From assembly GCF_050947875.1 (NCBI RefSeq), contig NC_134576.1:59586255-59650254 (forward strand): a stretch of 64,000 bases of DNA, read 5' to 3'. The number at the start of each line of letters is the position of its first letter. The stretch's first letter is position 1. The stretch comes from Dermacentor variabilis (taxonomy: Eukaryota; Arthropoda; Arachnida; Ixodida; Ixodidae). Under the pieces are notes generated by a model. The model made no database searches. It had not been told where the DNA came from and saw nothing but the letters and a program-made list of their open reading frames with translations. The translations under genes and the position numbers were made by a program. Positions 20,985-31,599 of the stretch are shown one piece after another.

Positions 20985-21684
20985 TTAGGCGATCTTTTGA
21001 AGGTCAATCTCTGAGGCAATGTGGACAACACTAGTGGCTTCAGTCTTGCGTGCAAGTACTTTCCCATTTCGCGTCCAGACAAAGCGCCACTTACATTCGC
21101 GCTTTCTTGCTAATGCCAGCGAAAGAAGACGTTTCAAGGTCGGACAGAGGTGCTCATTAATAAATACTCTGGTATCATCAGGAATTCCAACCTGATTGTT
21201 TCGCAACCTAGCCTTCCGCGCTTTTTCAAGAACACTGTCCCTCTTCTGTTTGCTCTTAAACTGGACAACTATATTAGATTTTCCAGCTTCTCGGGTGGGC
21301 ACACGGTGACAGACTTCAATGTCAGAAGTAGTTATGGGCTCAGCTAGCGCATCGCCAATTTTTCCCAACAAGTTCAGTAACGCGTTCATTGTCCTGTTGC
21401 ACAAGTCCCTTAATTTCTATATTGGACCTGCGCGAGTATTGCTCCGATTGAACAACTCTCTTCTGAAGTTGTTGAATAACGTTTTCATTTTCCATGCACC
21501 TAGCACATAATTTTTCATTCGCCTTTCTCCAGGCTTCCCTATCTTCTGTGGCTTCTCTAAGCTTCTTTTTCATGTCCTCAAATTGATCGCTCATAAATTT
21601 AACACTGTCCACGAGAGACTTCATTTCAGCACGAAGTTCTCGGATTTCGCATCGGCTTTCTCTTTCAGCTGTAGATTTGGTCAT
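20985..21684 (-). pseudogene. CR1-like LINE ORF1 with one frameshift
   Basis: The frame opens with MTKSTAERES at the ATG at 21684 and encodes a coiled coil (about residues 5-80), the motif SEQYSRRSNIEIKGL, then after a frame change IGDALAEPI, CHRVPTRE, IVVQFKSKQKRD and a C-terminal basic domain ending at the TAA at 20985. The order coiled coil, RRM-like, C-terminal domain is that of LINE ORF1 RNA-binding proteins. The frame break maps to an A5 run on the minus strand (21359-21363), where one extra A accounts for it; it may be a real mutation or an assembly error. It lies 44 nt upstream of ORF2. Confidence 0.75.
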
Positions 21685-21815
21685 GTTTTCGCAAAGGAAC
21701 AGTACCAATGGACAGAAAGTATAATAAATATACAATAGATACACAGCAATACAGAAAGGCAGCAGCGACAGCATAAACTATCTAGTTACAAAGCACGTAT
21801 AATTTGGACACCAAC

Positions 21816-22239
21816 CTGCAGTACAGGGATCAAGTTTTTAGCGTTGCGCCGATCAGCTGTCACTGCTGCCAAGTGTTGGTCCAGCGAAGGCAGCCGGCTT
21901 TTTTACCGCTTGTCCTGATGACGTCCGCAGCGGAAGAACCGTCAAGGAAGTGACGCAAGCAGACCAAGGCTCCTGGTGGTCAGCAAGATTCGCGATATCT
22001 GCAGTACAGGGATCAAGTTTTTAGCGTTGCGCCGATCAGCTGTCACTGCTGCCAAGTGTTGGTCCAGCGAAGGCAGCCGGCTTTTGTACCGCTTGTCCTG
22101 ATGACGTCCTCAGCGGAAGAACCGTCAAGGAAGTGACGCAAGCAGACCAAGGCTCCTGGTGGTCAGCAAGATTCGCGATATCTGCAGTACAGGGATCAAG
22201 TTTTTAGCGTTGCGCCGATCAGCTGTCACTGTTGCCAAG
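21816..22239 (-). promoter_or_regulatory. Tandem 183-bp 5' UTR monomers of the LINE
   Basis: Two full 183-bp units start at 21816 and 21999 (plus-strand anchors CTGCAGTACAGGGATCAAG), and a third, truncated to 58 bp, starts at 22182 and ends at 22239. Units are nearly identical. They are the outermost 5' part of the minus-strand LINE, the position in which mouse L1 carries promoter monomers. A role as a repeated promoter is inference by analogy. Confidence 0.75.
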
Positions 22240-22764
22240 ATAGCTAGTGAAAGCGGGGGAAAGTGAAAGCGCTAGCGAGGAGGCGTCCACGTCATTGAGA
22301 AGCAAGGGCTAGCCAACGAATTAGAGACTAATTTGGAGGTGCCACATTCGAAAAGCTCCTAAGACTTACTGAAGGTTGTTAAAGAACTAATCGCGGCGGA
22401 AGAATTGAGCAATCACGCGGCGAATGTAGAAAGAGTGACTATTCCGGAGGACGTTCCTTGTGGAGACGAGGCTTGATTAAGCAGCCCCAAAAGTCCAGGA
22501 GGCGTGGGGGAAACTCCCTGGTACCTCCGCACTTTACCGACGTTCCGGAATCACTAAGGAGTGAAGGCCATGGCGCTGAAGCAGGACAGGAACGCGATGC
22601 TGGGGAAATTCAAAAGCGCATTCGGTGACCACCAGGCATGGCAACACTTTTTCAGATGGCGCGAAAAAAAAGTGAGCTAAGTGTTCGGCGCAGCGACGAA
22701 TTGAGGAAGACGCCATACCGCAGCGCGTTAGATAAGGAAACAGGCCATTGCGCAGAACTTCAAA

Positions 22765-22945
22765 AACTTAAACAAATTATTGGGTTTTACGTGTTAAAAT
22801 CACTTTCTGATTGTGAGGCACGCCGTAGTGCAGGACTCCGGAAATTTTGGCCATATGGGGTTCTTTAACATGCACCTAGATCTAACCACACGGGTGTTTT
22901 CGCATTTCGCCCCCATCGAAATGTGGCCGCCATGGCCGTGATCTC
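22765..22945 (-). mobile_element. SINE-like repeat, 5'-truncated
   Basis: Carries GGGTTTTACGTG, CACTTTCTGATTGTGAGGCA, CGCCGTAGTG, GGGGTTCTTTAACATGCACC and CGCATTTCGCCCCCATCGAA, the body of a repeat I associate with tRNA-headed SINEs of ticks and other arachnids. At the right end TGGCCGCCATGGCCGTGATC would lead into the B box of the tRNA-like head but the copy stops before it. Orientation is minus if the head lies to the right. Confidence 0.6.
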
Positions 22946-24984
22946 AAAAACTTCGTTGTGGTGCGTGAGAAATTGGAGGCGTCGCCTAAAACCAAACAGG
23001 GTGCGTTTCCGCGAATTGTGAGCGAGGAGTTATGGAGTCGCCATCTGTCGGAAGCGCCTCCCTTGCACAGTATGAGGGATCACGCGGCGCGCTCCTCATA
23101 GGTTTCGCTTTCGGCGCTCAATAAAAACACCACGCGGCAGCCCTCCTGGAAATTTATGTAGGTACTCGCAAAATGAGGGAGGTTTTGCACTGTCGTTATA
23201 ACAATCACGGGCAAACTGAAAGCACAGAATAGTTTACAGACGCTATTTATTTACCGAATAGCTACAGTGAACGCCACTACGCGCGGTCGCCTTGATGAAG
23301 TCTCCCGAACCGGCTTCTTGCGTGAATGGTAGGCAAACGCTGAAAGTAAACTATGTGAAATATGTTCTTATAGTGGGTTGTCTGTGTAAACAAAGGGTGC
23401 ATAACAGAATGCTGCCTCATTGCACCGATCGCACGGATTCGCAACGACCGACTGCGCGTCTGCATGCATGTCTGCGCACAATGTTTTGCTTTCACTGAAA
23501 GCACGTTTTCGTAACGTGCCGTGAGCTTTAGGCCGCCGCATATGAGCATTTCGCAGCACAGTAGCAACCATTGTTGCGAAGACGCTATCAGAACTGTTAA
23601 AACGATTCGTTATAGAGACTTTGGCGCCTACGACGACTGTGATGTGCCGTCGCGACGATTCAACCTTCATTGCGTTCTAAATTCTTGGACATTTTAATAT
23701 TATTTCTTAAGGTGCGTCGCACTGTACGTTTACTGGTCTTCTCAGCGTTCGATTTCTCTCTGCTTCTTTTTTGCTATCCAGTGCATTAATTCATAACACA
23801 AATATGACCATATGCCAGGCCTTTCTTTAATTTGCGTCTTACCGCTCCCCTTCCGTTCCAGTGAACTTGCCAGTACCTAGCATCAACAAGTTCATAGACC
23901 GAACTGCCCTGACATTAGCCGGGCAGCGAGCGCGGGCGACTCTCTCACAGAGCGTTTTCTGCTACTCACCGAATGTCGCGCAGTCCCGGCGCCGTAGCAG
24001 AAATATTCCTCGCGACTGAGCTTACTGCATACCCGAATTGCAGCCGATGGCTGTCTGCCGTTTCTAAGTTTCGCCAGCCAAGCGTGACGCAGCTCCTTTC
24101 CCTGCGGCTACGTGTGAATAAGGCTGACACCGGGCTCCGTTGCGTGCGTCCGGCACTGCGGCACCGAGCAGTAGCCTACCATGCTGCACGCCTCCAAAGG
24201 CAGCCACTACCTATTATAGTAGTTTCAAATGTTGCCAAGTTGACCCCCAAGGTGGTAAAGCCTTACCATTTAATCAGAACAGCGGCGCATGTGGGACTAT
24301 AATGTTTCGTTTTCAGCTCAATTCGGCGCTTCCGAAGCAGCCGACGCGGCCGCTGTGTTCATGTCATCCCTCATGCCACGTCACGCCGACGGGGGCGCCA
24401 GCTTTTCCAGTGGTGGAGCTCGCCCCCGAAAGCGGTGTGGCTTAAATGTTCAACCTAGCAGGGTAAGACAAACAATTAGTACAGTGAAATGCGGCGCGAC
24501 AGTAAGGAGAAAGAGAGAATGACTATTCTTCGCGTGTTTATGGCTTCCCCTGCAAGGGCAGGAAAGGCAGCCGTGGGCACAGAAAGCTGCAAGTGATTGC
24601 AGAGGGTAGTGAAGGCCTGGCAAGCTTTGTTGCCCTCAGCGAGGCCCAAAGGCTTCCAGACTGCGGCCCAATTGGTTGTGTAATAAGTGGCCGTAATTGT
24701 CTAATTGGGGATATCCATAATTTTCTTGTTTGTGCATATAGCGCCTTGCAATTTTTCTGTTTGTGAGTTATTAAGAACCTAATACTTTCAATTTCAAAGG
24801 TTTCGCGTTCAAAGGTTTCAAAGGAACGCTCAGAGGTTCTTTGAATTGTTTGTTGTGCGACCCAGTAACAAAAGTGCGCAGCCAGTATTGTGGCAATGGT
24901 GGCTCGTGGTCCCAGTGATTTTTTTTCCAGATAAGCGTTGATATTGGGGGTATGTAGTAACAAAACGTTTTGTAAAAGGACTTC
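22946..24984. other. No supported gene
   Basis: The sequence has several CpG-containing patches (22990-23110, 23930-24200, 24330-24440) and a short motif CGCCATCTGTCGGAAGCGCC at 23039-23058 that resembles a dispersed arthropod repeat. Open frames at 23973-24522 on the plus strand have no recognised domains; a host exon here cannot be excluded but nothing positive supports one. Confidence 0.4.
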
Positions 24985-25085
24985 TGGTTGGGCAAGTTGG
25001 CGTTTGCTTACTAGCATAATGTGGCGCGAAGGTACAAAGGCACAATTTCAAAGAAGAGACATGAAGCATTGTGAGCTTTGGGATA
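24985..25085 (-). repeat. Possible Penelope pLTR fragment
   Basis: TTGGGCAAGTTGGCGTTTGC at 24986-25005 resembles CTGGGCGAGTTGGTTCAT at the end of the Penelope-like copy at 38785, in the same orientation, and is followed by a similar spacing of AAAGAAGAGACA-type sequence. The match is short. Confidence 0.3.
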
Positions 25086-25223
25086 GAAGATGAAGACCTG
25101 CAGGAACCTGGGTAGAGGAGAAGACGAGAATGAAGTGAGAATCAAGGTAGGCAAGATGGACGCCAGTTCCACAGCAATGCTTTACGTCTATTGTGTCCTT
25201 TAACAAGCAACGCTACATCATTT

Positions 25224-25237
25224 TGGCGCAGCCGACA
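25224..25237 (+). other. Gypsy primer-binding site candidate
   Basis: TGGCGCAGCCGACA starts with TGGCGCAG, the complement of a tRNA-Ser 3' end as used by 297/17.6-type Gypsy elements. It lies about 300 bp before gag-like sequence, so the 5' LTR should end just before 25224; I could not define its left border. Confidence 0.45.
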
Positions 25238-27130
25238 GCCGACTCCAACATCTGGGTGACATTTTTTCTTGCGCAGACCTCCGCAGAGAACATAATCTTT
25301 TCGAGATACCAAGCTCAAGATGAGCCAGCAGTGCAACTACCTCGCGAACTCCAACGCGGCAGAACTCGCGAACCCGGTTTCAGAGAAGGCTTCCATGGAC
25401 ACTGCCGAACTACGTCGAAAGGATGCTGTGAAAGTGAACTTGCGTCTGGCGACCTTCCACGAATTATTTCTTTAACCAACGCATCGAAGGGACTCTGGAT
25501 CACTGTCTTCAACGGAAGAGGTGATCCTCGTTTTTGAAAGCTCTTCAGCTACAGCAAGAACAGATTGGGCAACGAAACCAACTGGTGACACCGATTATAA
25601 ACTTTCTAAACGCTGAGAAGCCGATGTCTAAATATGTAGAACCCGATGCGTTGGACCGCATGTCTTCAACTCACGAATGTTGGCTTGAATTCTATTAATA
25701 TGCCGCTGGGAAGAACAACTGGCACTCTCATAAGGACAAGATTACTAACATGTGTAGTTACTTAAGAGGCGTTGAATGGAAGTGGTACGATCTGCAATTA
25801 TTGAAGAAGCTAGCAACTCTTGGAACCAGTGGACGGAAAAAATATTGACATTCCAAAGCAACCCAGTCCGAAGAATTTCAAATTCAAGCAGGGCTCCCTC
25901 GTCGACTAGTTCTTTTCAAAACGCCGCCTTTTAAAGTCAGCCAAACCTATGCTTCCTTCTGCCGTAGTAGCACTAATAATGCTTAGACTGGACGCAGAAT
26001 TCCTGAAACAAGTGCAAGTACGATCACCTAAAACTATGGACAGGCTCATGGATCTCTTTCAGGACAAACCATCTGCTTCAGAAGAAAATATAACCGCTAA
26101 CTCAAGCAGTCGCTTCAGGCGGACCGGCGCGCATTGGTTAAGCCGTAATCAGCGAGAACCGAGCCACCTTGCAGGCAGCACAGAGAACTGGGTTGGCGCG
26201 CTCCCAGAGGTTGGGTGAATGACGGTGACAACGACCCTGTTCCCCTACCTTTGGAAGCTCAAGAGTTTCCGGCGACAAAACACTAATAAACGAAGGTGAT
26301 CAGTCCAACCCGATGACCATAACTGAGACTGTTTATTTAACTTGCTTAGCCGACTTCACATTCCTGTCAGTGGGAAACAGACGTATGATCGCGTGGGTTG
26401 GCAGCGGTGCTTCTGTGTCTCTAATAAATACCAAGATTGTAGATGCAAGACCCCTGCATAATGGAAGAATACTACGGGTGCAAGCGACAATGCATAATCA
26501 GCGGGCATCGAGTTCCAAGGTCATGAAATAGAGAGTGAAGTACTGGTGAGAGAGTGGGTGACGTACGATTTTCTGCTGCCCAGACCTGATACAAAGAAAC
26601 TAAAGAATCAATGAATACTGGGACGATGCGGTTTTAGTGGAAGGACTATCAAGGGAAGAGACACAGCAGGGTAGAAAAGATAACCTGCGAGTTGTCGAGT
26701 GCGCGGAGGATATTGCAACGACCAACCCTGAACTGGTATGCATAGGAAGCTATCCACAAGCGATGAAGTCACACAAGGTGCCTTTCGAACTAACTGACAA
26801 GACCGTCATCCGAAAATCACCTCATACCATGTCAAGAAACCGCAAGATGCGGTAGAAGAAAGAATTGCAGGAGATGCTAGAGGCCAATACAATCCGGCCT
26901 GCGGTGACGCCTTTCGCCTTTCCCATAACAATTGCGCCGAAGGAGGATGGAACTTTCAGACTGTGCACAGATTACAGGGTACTCAATCGCCAGACAGAAC
27001 TTATACCATTTTTCCTATGCTGAAGAAAGAAACGATTATAGATGAGACAGGTGGTTGCCGAAAGTTTTCGCATATTCACTTGTGCAAAGGTTTCTGGTAG
27101 ATCCCGCTAACCGAAGAAATAATAATGTAT
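25224..27130 (+). mobile_element. Gypsy LTR retrotransposon remnant (gag, protease, RT start)
   Basis: After the PBS come broken gag frames (about 25550-26220), then a retropepsin-like segment AWVGSGASVSLI at about 26394-26430 (the active D-T/S-G reads G-S-G), then at 26640-27120 the N-terminal RT region: KVPFELTDKTVIRKSPHTMS, LQEMLEANTIRP, FAFPITIAPKEDGTFRLC, TDYRVLNRQTELIP. This order and the R-L-C-x-D-Y-R-x-L-N motif are diagnostic of Gypsy pol. Many stops and frameshifts are present, and it is cut at about 27130 by the SINE array, losing the RT active site, RNase H and integrase. Confidence 0.75.
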
Positions 27131-27190
27131 ATTTGACGTGCTAGTTCTGCGCGAACCGGCAAGGTGGAGAAAAGTAATTTATGAGGGAAA

Positions 27191-28352
27191 ATCAGACATC
27201 CACCCGTTTGTAAAAATTGCTGAAAAGGCAACCCATACGGATTCCTCAAAAGAAAACCCTCACAGTTGAAGAAAAATTCGTCCTGGTCCAGGACTCGAAC
27301 CCGAGACCACCGTCTTTCCAGGGAAGCCACTCTACCATGCGAGGTAACCAGGCGGCTAGCAGATGGCAGGGCGAAGTCGAATTTGTCGACAACACGAAGC
27401 AAAGGCAATAGTTTGACTTAATAGTTGTGCGGGAACCGGCAAGGTAGAGAAAAGTAATTGAGGAGGGAAAATCAGACATCCACCTGTTCGTAGCAATCGC
27501 TACAAAGGAAACCCATACGGGTTCCTCGAAAGAAAAGCCTCACAGTTGAAAAAAATTCGTTCTGGTCCCTGACTCGAACCCGGGAATACCACCTTTCTGG
27601 GGCAGCCGCTCTACCATATGAGCTACGGAGGCGGCTAGCAGATGGCAGGGCGAAGTCGAATTTGTCGACACGAAGCAAAGGCTAGAGCTTGACGTAATAG
27701 TTCTGCGGAAAACCTCAAGGTGGAGAGAAGCAATGAATAAAGGGAAAATCGGGACATCCACCCATTGCTAGCAGTTGCTGCAAAGGAAACCCATACGGGT
27801 TCCTCGAAAGAAAAGCCTCATAGTTGAATAAAAATTCGTCCTGGTCCGGGACTCGAACACGGGACCACCGCCTTTCCAGGGCAGCCACTCTACCATCTGA
27901 GCTATCCAGACGGCTAGCAGATGGCAGGACGAAGTCGAATTTGTCGACAACACGAAGCAAAGGCAATAGTTCTACTTAATAGTTCTGCGGGAACCGGCAA
28001 GGTAGAGAAAAGTAAATAATGAGGGAAAATCAGACATCCACCTGTTCGTAGCAATCGCTACAAAGGAAACCCATACGGGTTCCTCGAAGGATACGCCTCA
28101 CAGTTGAAAAAAAAATTTGTTCTGGTCCGGGACTCGAACCCGGAAATACTGCCTTTCTGGGGCAGCCGCTCTACCATATGAGCTAAGGAGGCGGCTAGCG
28201 GATGGCAGGGCGAAGTCTAATTTGTCGACACGAAGCAAAGGCTAGAGCTTGACGTACTAGTTCTGCGGAAACACGCAAGGTGGAGAGAAGTAATTAATGA
28301 GAGAAAATGAGACATCCACCTGTTTATAGCAATTGCTACAAAGGAAACCCAA
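27191..28352 (-). repeat. Tandem array of tRNA-derived SINE units, period ~280 bp
   Basis: Four full units and one partial unit start (plus-strand anchor A-T-C-x-G-A-C-A-T-C-C) at 27191, 27471, 27748, 28029 and 28308, giving periods of 280, 277, 281 and 279 bp. Each full unit on the minus strand carries an A box (GGTTAGCTCA or variants), an anticodon-arm-like CTGCCCCGGAAAGGCGG, a B box with GGTTCGAGTCCCGG, and the body with the GGAACCC hairpin. Equal spacing and the same inter-unit sequence argue for tandem amplification rather than independent insertions. Confidence 0.85.
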
Positions 28353-28485
28353 AGCCGCTGGTTAGCTCAGATGGTCGAGCGGCTGCCCCGGAAAGGTGGT
28401 GGTCCCGGGTTCGAGTCCCGGACCAGGGCGAATTTTGCTTCAACTGTGAAGGTTTTCTTTCGAGGAACCCGTTTGGGTTTCCCGA
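28353..28485 (+). mobile_element. Inverted SINE copy ending the array
   Basis: Starting in CCGCTGGTTAGCTCAGATGG, this plus-strand copy has an anticodon arm, the B box GGGTTCGAGTCCCGG and the body through CGAGGAACCCGTTTGGGTTT. It is joined directly to the truncated fifth minus-strand unit and is followed at about 28486 by the CR1-like LINE. The A and B boxes are the best preserved of all copies here. Confidence 0.8.
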
Positions 28486-30736
28486 ATGTGTACAAATCAA
28501 CTCACAAATGCATTTCGTGGATCATGCGTGAAATAATTCATACTAAACGTAAAATCAAGAGGTTACAAAAAACTAGCAAGCAACGGAATGTTTCAGCCTA
28601 CCATTCTCAAGCAAATTTATTTACTAGATTACTTGAGGAACAAGTGCGTAACGCTAAACACAAGTCCTGTGGCTCTGCATTGCACGAGTTTATTAGGAAT
28701 GCGCCTCACAAATTCTGGCACTATATGAGTGCAAACCTGACTAATCCAGCTTCACCATATGCGCTAGATCAGGCTGGAGCTCATGATTCTAACGACTATT
28801 TTTGTTTGGTTTTCACAACTGATAATGGTACTGCAAAAATAAATCCTTCCTTTTACAATCAGGATAATAGATTGCTAGGCACACCTACTTTATCGGAGGC
28901 AGGTATCCGTTCACTCCTATCAGGCATCAATGAAAGGAAAAGTAGCGGTCCAGACGCAATTCGCAACAACTTCTTGAAGTGGTACGAGGAACCACTCAGC
29001 AAATATATTTATCTCATATTTACCAAATATTTGAAAGACTGTTGCCTTACTGCTGAATGGAAAATTGCTCAAATTACCCCCGTACTCAAATCAGGTATTG
29101 CAGCGTCTCCTAATTACCCGACTATTTATATCACTTGCACTTGCAGCAAAATTCTAGAACTCACTGTATAAAACTTTTTAATCAGTTTTGTTGAGTCGAC
29201 CAATACCCTCAACGTGTATCAGCATGGCTTTAGATCTGGATTATCCACTGTTACACAGCTTGTCGAAACACTGCATGACCTGTCCCTCGGCATTAAAGAG
29301 CGCATTCAAACTGACGTCATTTTTCTCGAATTCTCGAAGGATTTTGACCGCCTCTCGCGCACTAAACTACTCCTTAAACTTAATTACATATTAGGTGATG
29401 GCCCAATTTACCAATGGATTAATTACTTAACTAACCGCTACTAATTTGTACAGTACGGCTCTCACTCTTCCGGCCTTGCTTCAGTGTTATCAGGCGTTCC
29501 CCAGGGATCCATATTAGCTACAGTTTTGTTTTTAATATTTATAAATGACATAACTCACTGTCATGCTAACATGAAACTCAGGCTCTTTGCTAATGACTGC
29601 ATGCTGTATAATGAAGTAAAACACCGCGATGACTAAGTGAAATTAAATTGTGCCTTAAATAAAATAGCTAAGTGGTGTGCAGATTGGCAAATGACAATAA
29701 ACATTGATAAAACCGTATTCATGTCCATTACAAATAAAGCGTCTAAGCTTGATTTTCCATACCATTTTAACGATGCGCCACTTCGAAGCGCAAACCAGTA
29801 TAAATACCTAGGTCTCATAATGTCGTCTAATCTCATCTGTACAGAGCACGTTCATCAAGTGCCAAATAAAGCAATAAACAAACCGTTCTTCATTAAACGG
29901 GCCTTGTCATATTCTACAAGTCAAACAAAGCTTCTCGCAAACGTCACTTGTGTCCGCCCAGTTTTAGAATACGCCAATACTGTCTGGTTCCCTCACACAG
30001 CTAAAGATATCACAACTTCGGAAAGGGTGCAGCGGAAAGCGGTGCATTTTATCCTTAACAAATACGGAAGACTTGACTCGCCTACTGCTCTGTTAAGCAT
30101 GCTGGTCTATCTATCCTCGAAAGTCGCGCTAAGTTTTTTGGGCTAAAACTTATACACGAACTATTTTACAGATTATTCCGTATAAACCCTGACTGACTTG
30201 AAAGTTCGTGATACTAGACCGACCAGAAGAGGGCATGCATGGGAACTTGTAGAATATCCATTTATCCGTTTCGCTATTCTTTCTTCTCACGCTCAATTCG
30301 TGTACGGAATACACTGGATGTAGCTGCAAAAGAGCGGCCAACACTAGCAAAATTTACGGAATCAATTTAGCATGCTGTATTTGCCTAAAAGTTGTCAATA
30401 AAAGTAATTAAATTGCTTTGCTAATGCAATCCATCCCCATTCAGTTTGTGATATGAAAGCACTCGCCTACACTTTTTGTTCGGTGCATTTTGTATTTGAA
30501 TGATGCTTGCTACTCTGCATGTTTTTCTCTAATTTCCCTGCTGGTTGATGTACATTGGCTTCGTTGTGTGTATTATTATGCATGAATTTACTACTGATAT
30601 TCTTGTATAGTCTCGAATCGTTATGTGCTCTTCTTCTATAGAATGTTTTAGTAGTGTTCATTGACGTGACTTGTTGCTCACCCCTGCAAACATCCCCATG
30701 GGATATTGACGGTATTCTATAAATAAATAAATAAAA
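28486..30736 (+). mobile_element. CR1-like LINE, 5'-truncated (RT and 3' UTR)
   Basis: The open frame at 28371-29171 runs out of the SINE into the linker between endonuclease and RT, with SSGPDAIRNNFLKWYEE and EWKIAQITPVLKSG. RT follows in broken frames: VYQHGFRSGLSTVTQLVE (29214-), FLEFSKDFDRLS, SGVPQGSILATVLF (about 29490) and a damaged active site reading FANDC instead of FADDC (about 29586). The thumb region at 29637-30146 reads YKYLGLIMSS and VRPVLEYANTVWFPHT. The 3' UTR ends in an (AAATA)n-type tail at about 30717-30736. The EN domain and ORF1 are missing. Confidence 0.85.
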
Positions 30737-30737
30737 A

Positions 30738-31193
30738 GGGGAGGAACCAAAGTAGAAGACACGAAAGGGAAGAGGTCGTCGACTTCACAAGCTGAGAAAG
30801 GCACTGACACTTCCACAAGTTGCCGAAGTTGTCCAAGAAGACGCCCACGACCACACGACCACGAAGGGTTATGCAAGGCCATCCTGACCCCCGTGTTAGG
30901 CAGGACCACACGATATTCGAATATAGTCCCAACCATATACTAAATAAATGAATACATTCTTTTCTTTTTTTTTTCAACATCACGATGCCCGCATTGGCCG
31001 TCATCTCCTGACTGTTGCGGCGAAAACCCCGCTCACCTGGTCGACATCCTATCAAGCCTGTGGAGCACTGTCGGCATCGCCAGCCAACATCACGGCAGCT
31101 ATAAATCCACCGCGTCTGTGAGACTTGTTTCATGGGCTCGGTGGTTGTGCCGCTACAATGTCCACTAACTCGCTGCTCTTCGCCATGCAGGTT
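30738..31193 (+). repeat. Dispersed repeat with TATA-like promoter segment
   Basis: The left part matches 15830-16170. The right part, 31089-31193, is closely matched by 42602-42706: CACGGCAGCTATAAATCCAC, GGGCTCGGTGGTTGTGCCG, CTCTTCGCCATGCAGGTT. The second copy lies upstream of a CR1-like ORF1, so this is probably the 5' promoter region of that retroelement group. The TATAAAT box at about 31099 would start transcription near 31128. Confidence 0.5.
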
Positions 31194-31599
31194 ATTGTTC
31201 TTGTTGCCTGGGGAACTGGCGCAACCCACTCTCGGGGATCGGCCATGAATCGGGCAGTGAAGGACTTGTTCTTATTTTTTCATGTAATTGAGTGTGACTT
31301 AAAATAAGTGTATTGCAGATGGAATTTCAAGCGTCTAATGTTACAAGTATGAATAATCAATTATCTGGATATTTTTGTGAACATAATCTGTATATACAAG
31401 AATTCTAGGAGGGAATTTGTTTTGTCTCACACAGAAAACAGCGGATGGCTTCACAGACGTTTCTGTGGCTGTAACCCAGTACGGTAGCCCGAAAGGAAAT
31501 AGTTACAGGAAGAGTAAAATTCACGCCAAGCTTTTATAAGGGTTCTTCTGAAAATCTTTTTGGTTGAATGATGAAACTACAGCATCTCAAACATAAGTG
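31194..31599. other. No coding support; likely LINE 3' UTR
   Basis: The left part is unassigned. The right part probably belongs to the 3' UTR of the minus-strand I-clade LINE that follows. No open frame with motifs is seen. Confidence 0.35.

Larger units (their letters stand above)
17938..22239 (-). mobile_element. Nearly intact CR1-like LINE
   Basis: A complete-looking APE-type LINE on the minus strand: tandem 5' monomers (21816-22239), ORF1 (20985-21684), a 44-nt gap, ORF2 (ATG at 20940, stop at 18295) and a 3' UTR ending in a short (TTGA)n-type tail at 17938-17950. ORF2 is open from end to end and ORF1 has one frameshift, so this is the youngest LINE in the window. It sits in a decayed Gypsy remnant. 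No clear target-site duplication is visible. Confidence 0.85.

Noticed and set aside
23973..24522. Overlapping GC-rich plus-strand frames as a host gene start
   Set aside because: No domain, no clear start context, no splice signals that join to another coding segment. Kept as unassigned.
27191..28485. Cloverleaf-like segments as functional tRNA genes
   Set aside because: A and B boxes are present but each is fused to the same SINE body, acceptor stems do not close well and copies are tandem; they are SINE heads.
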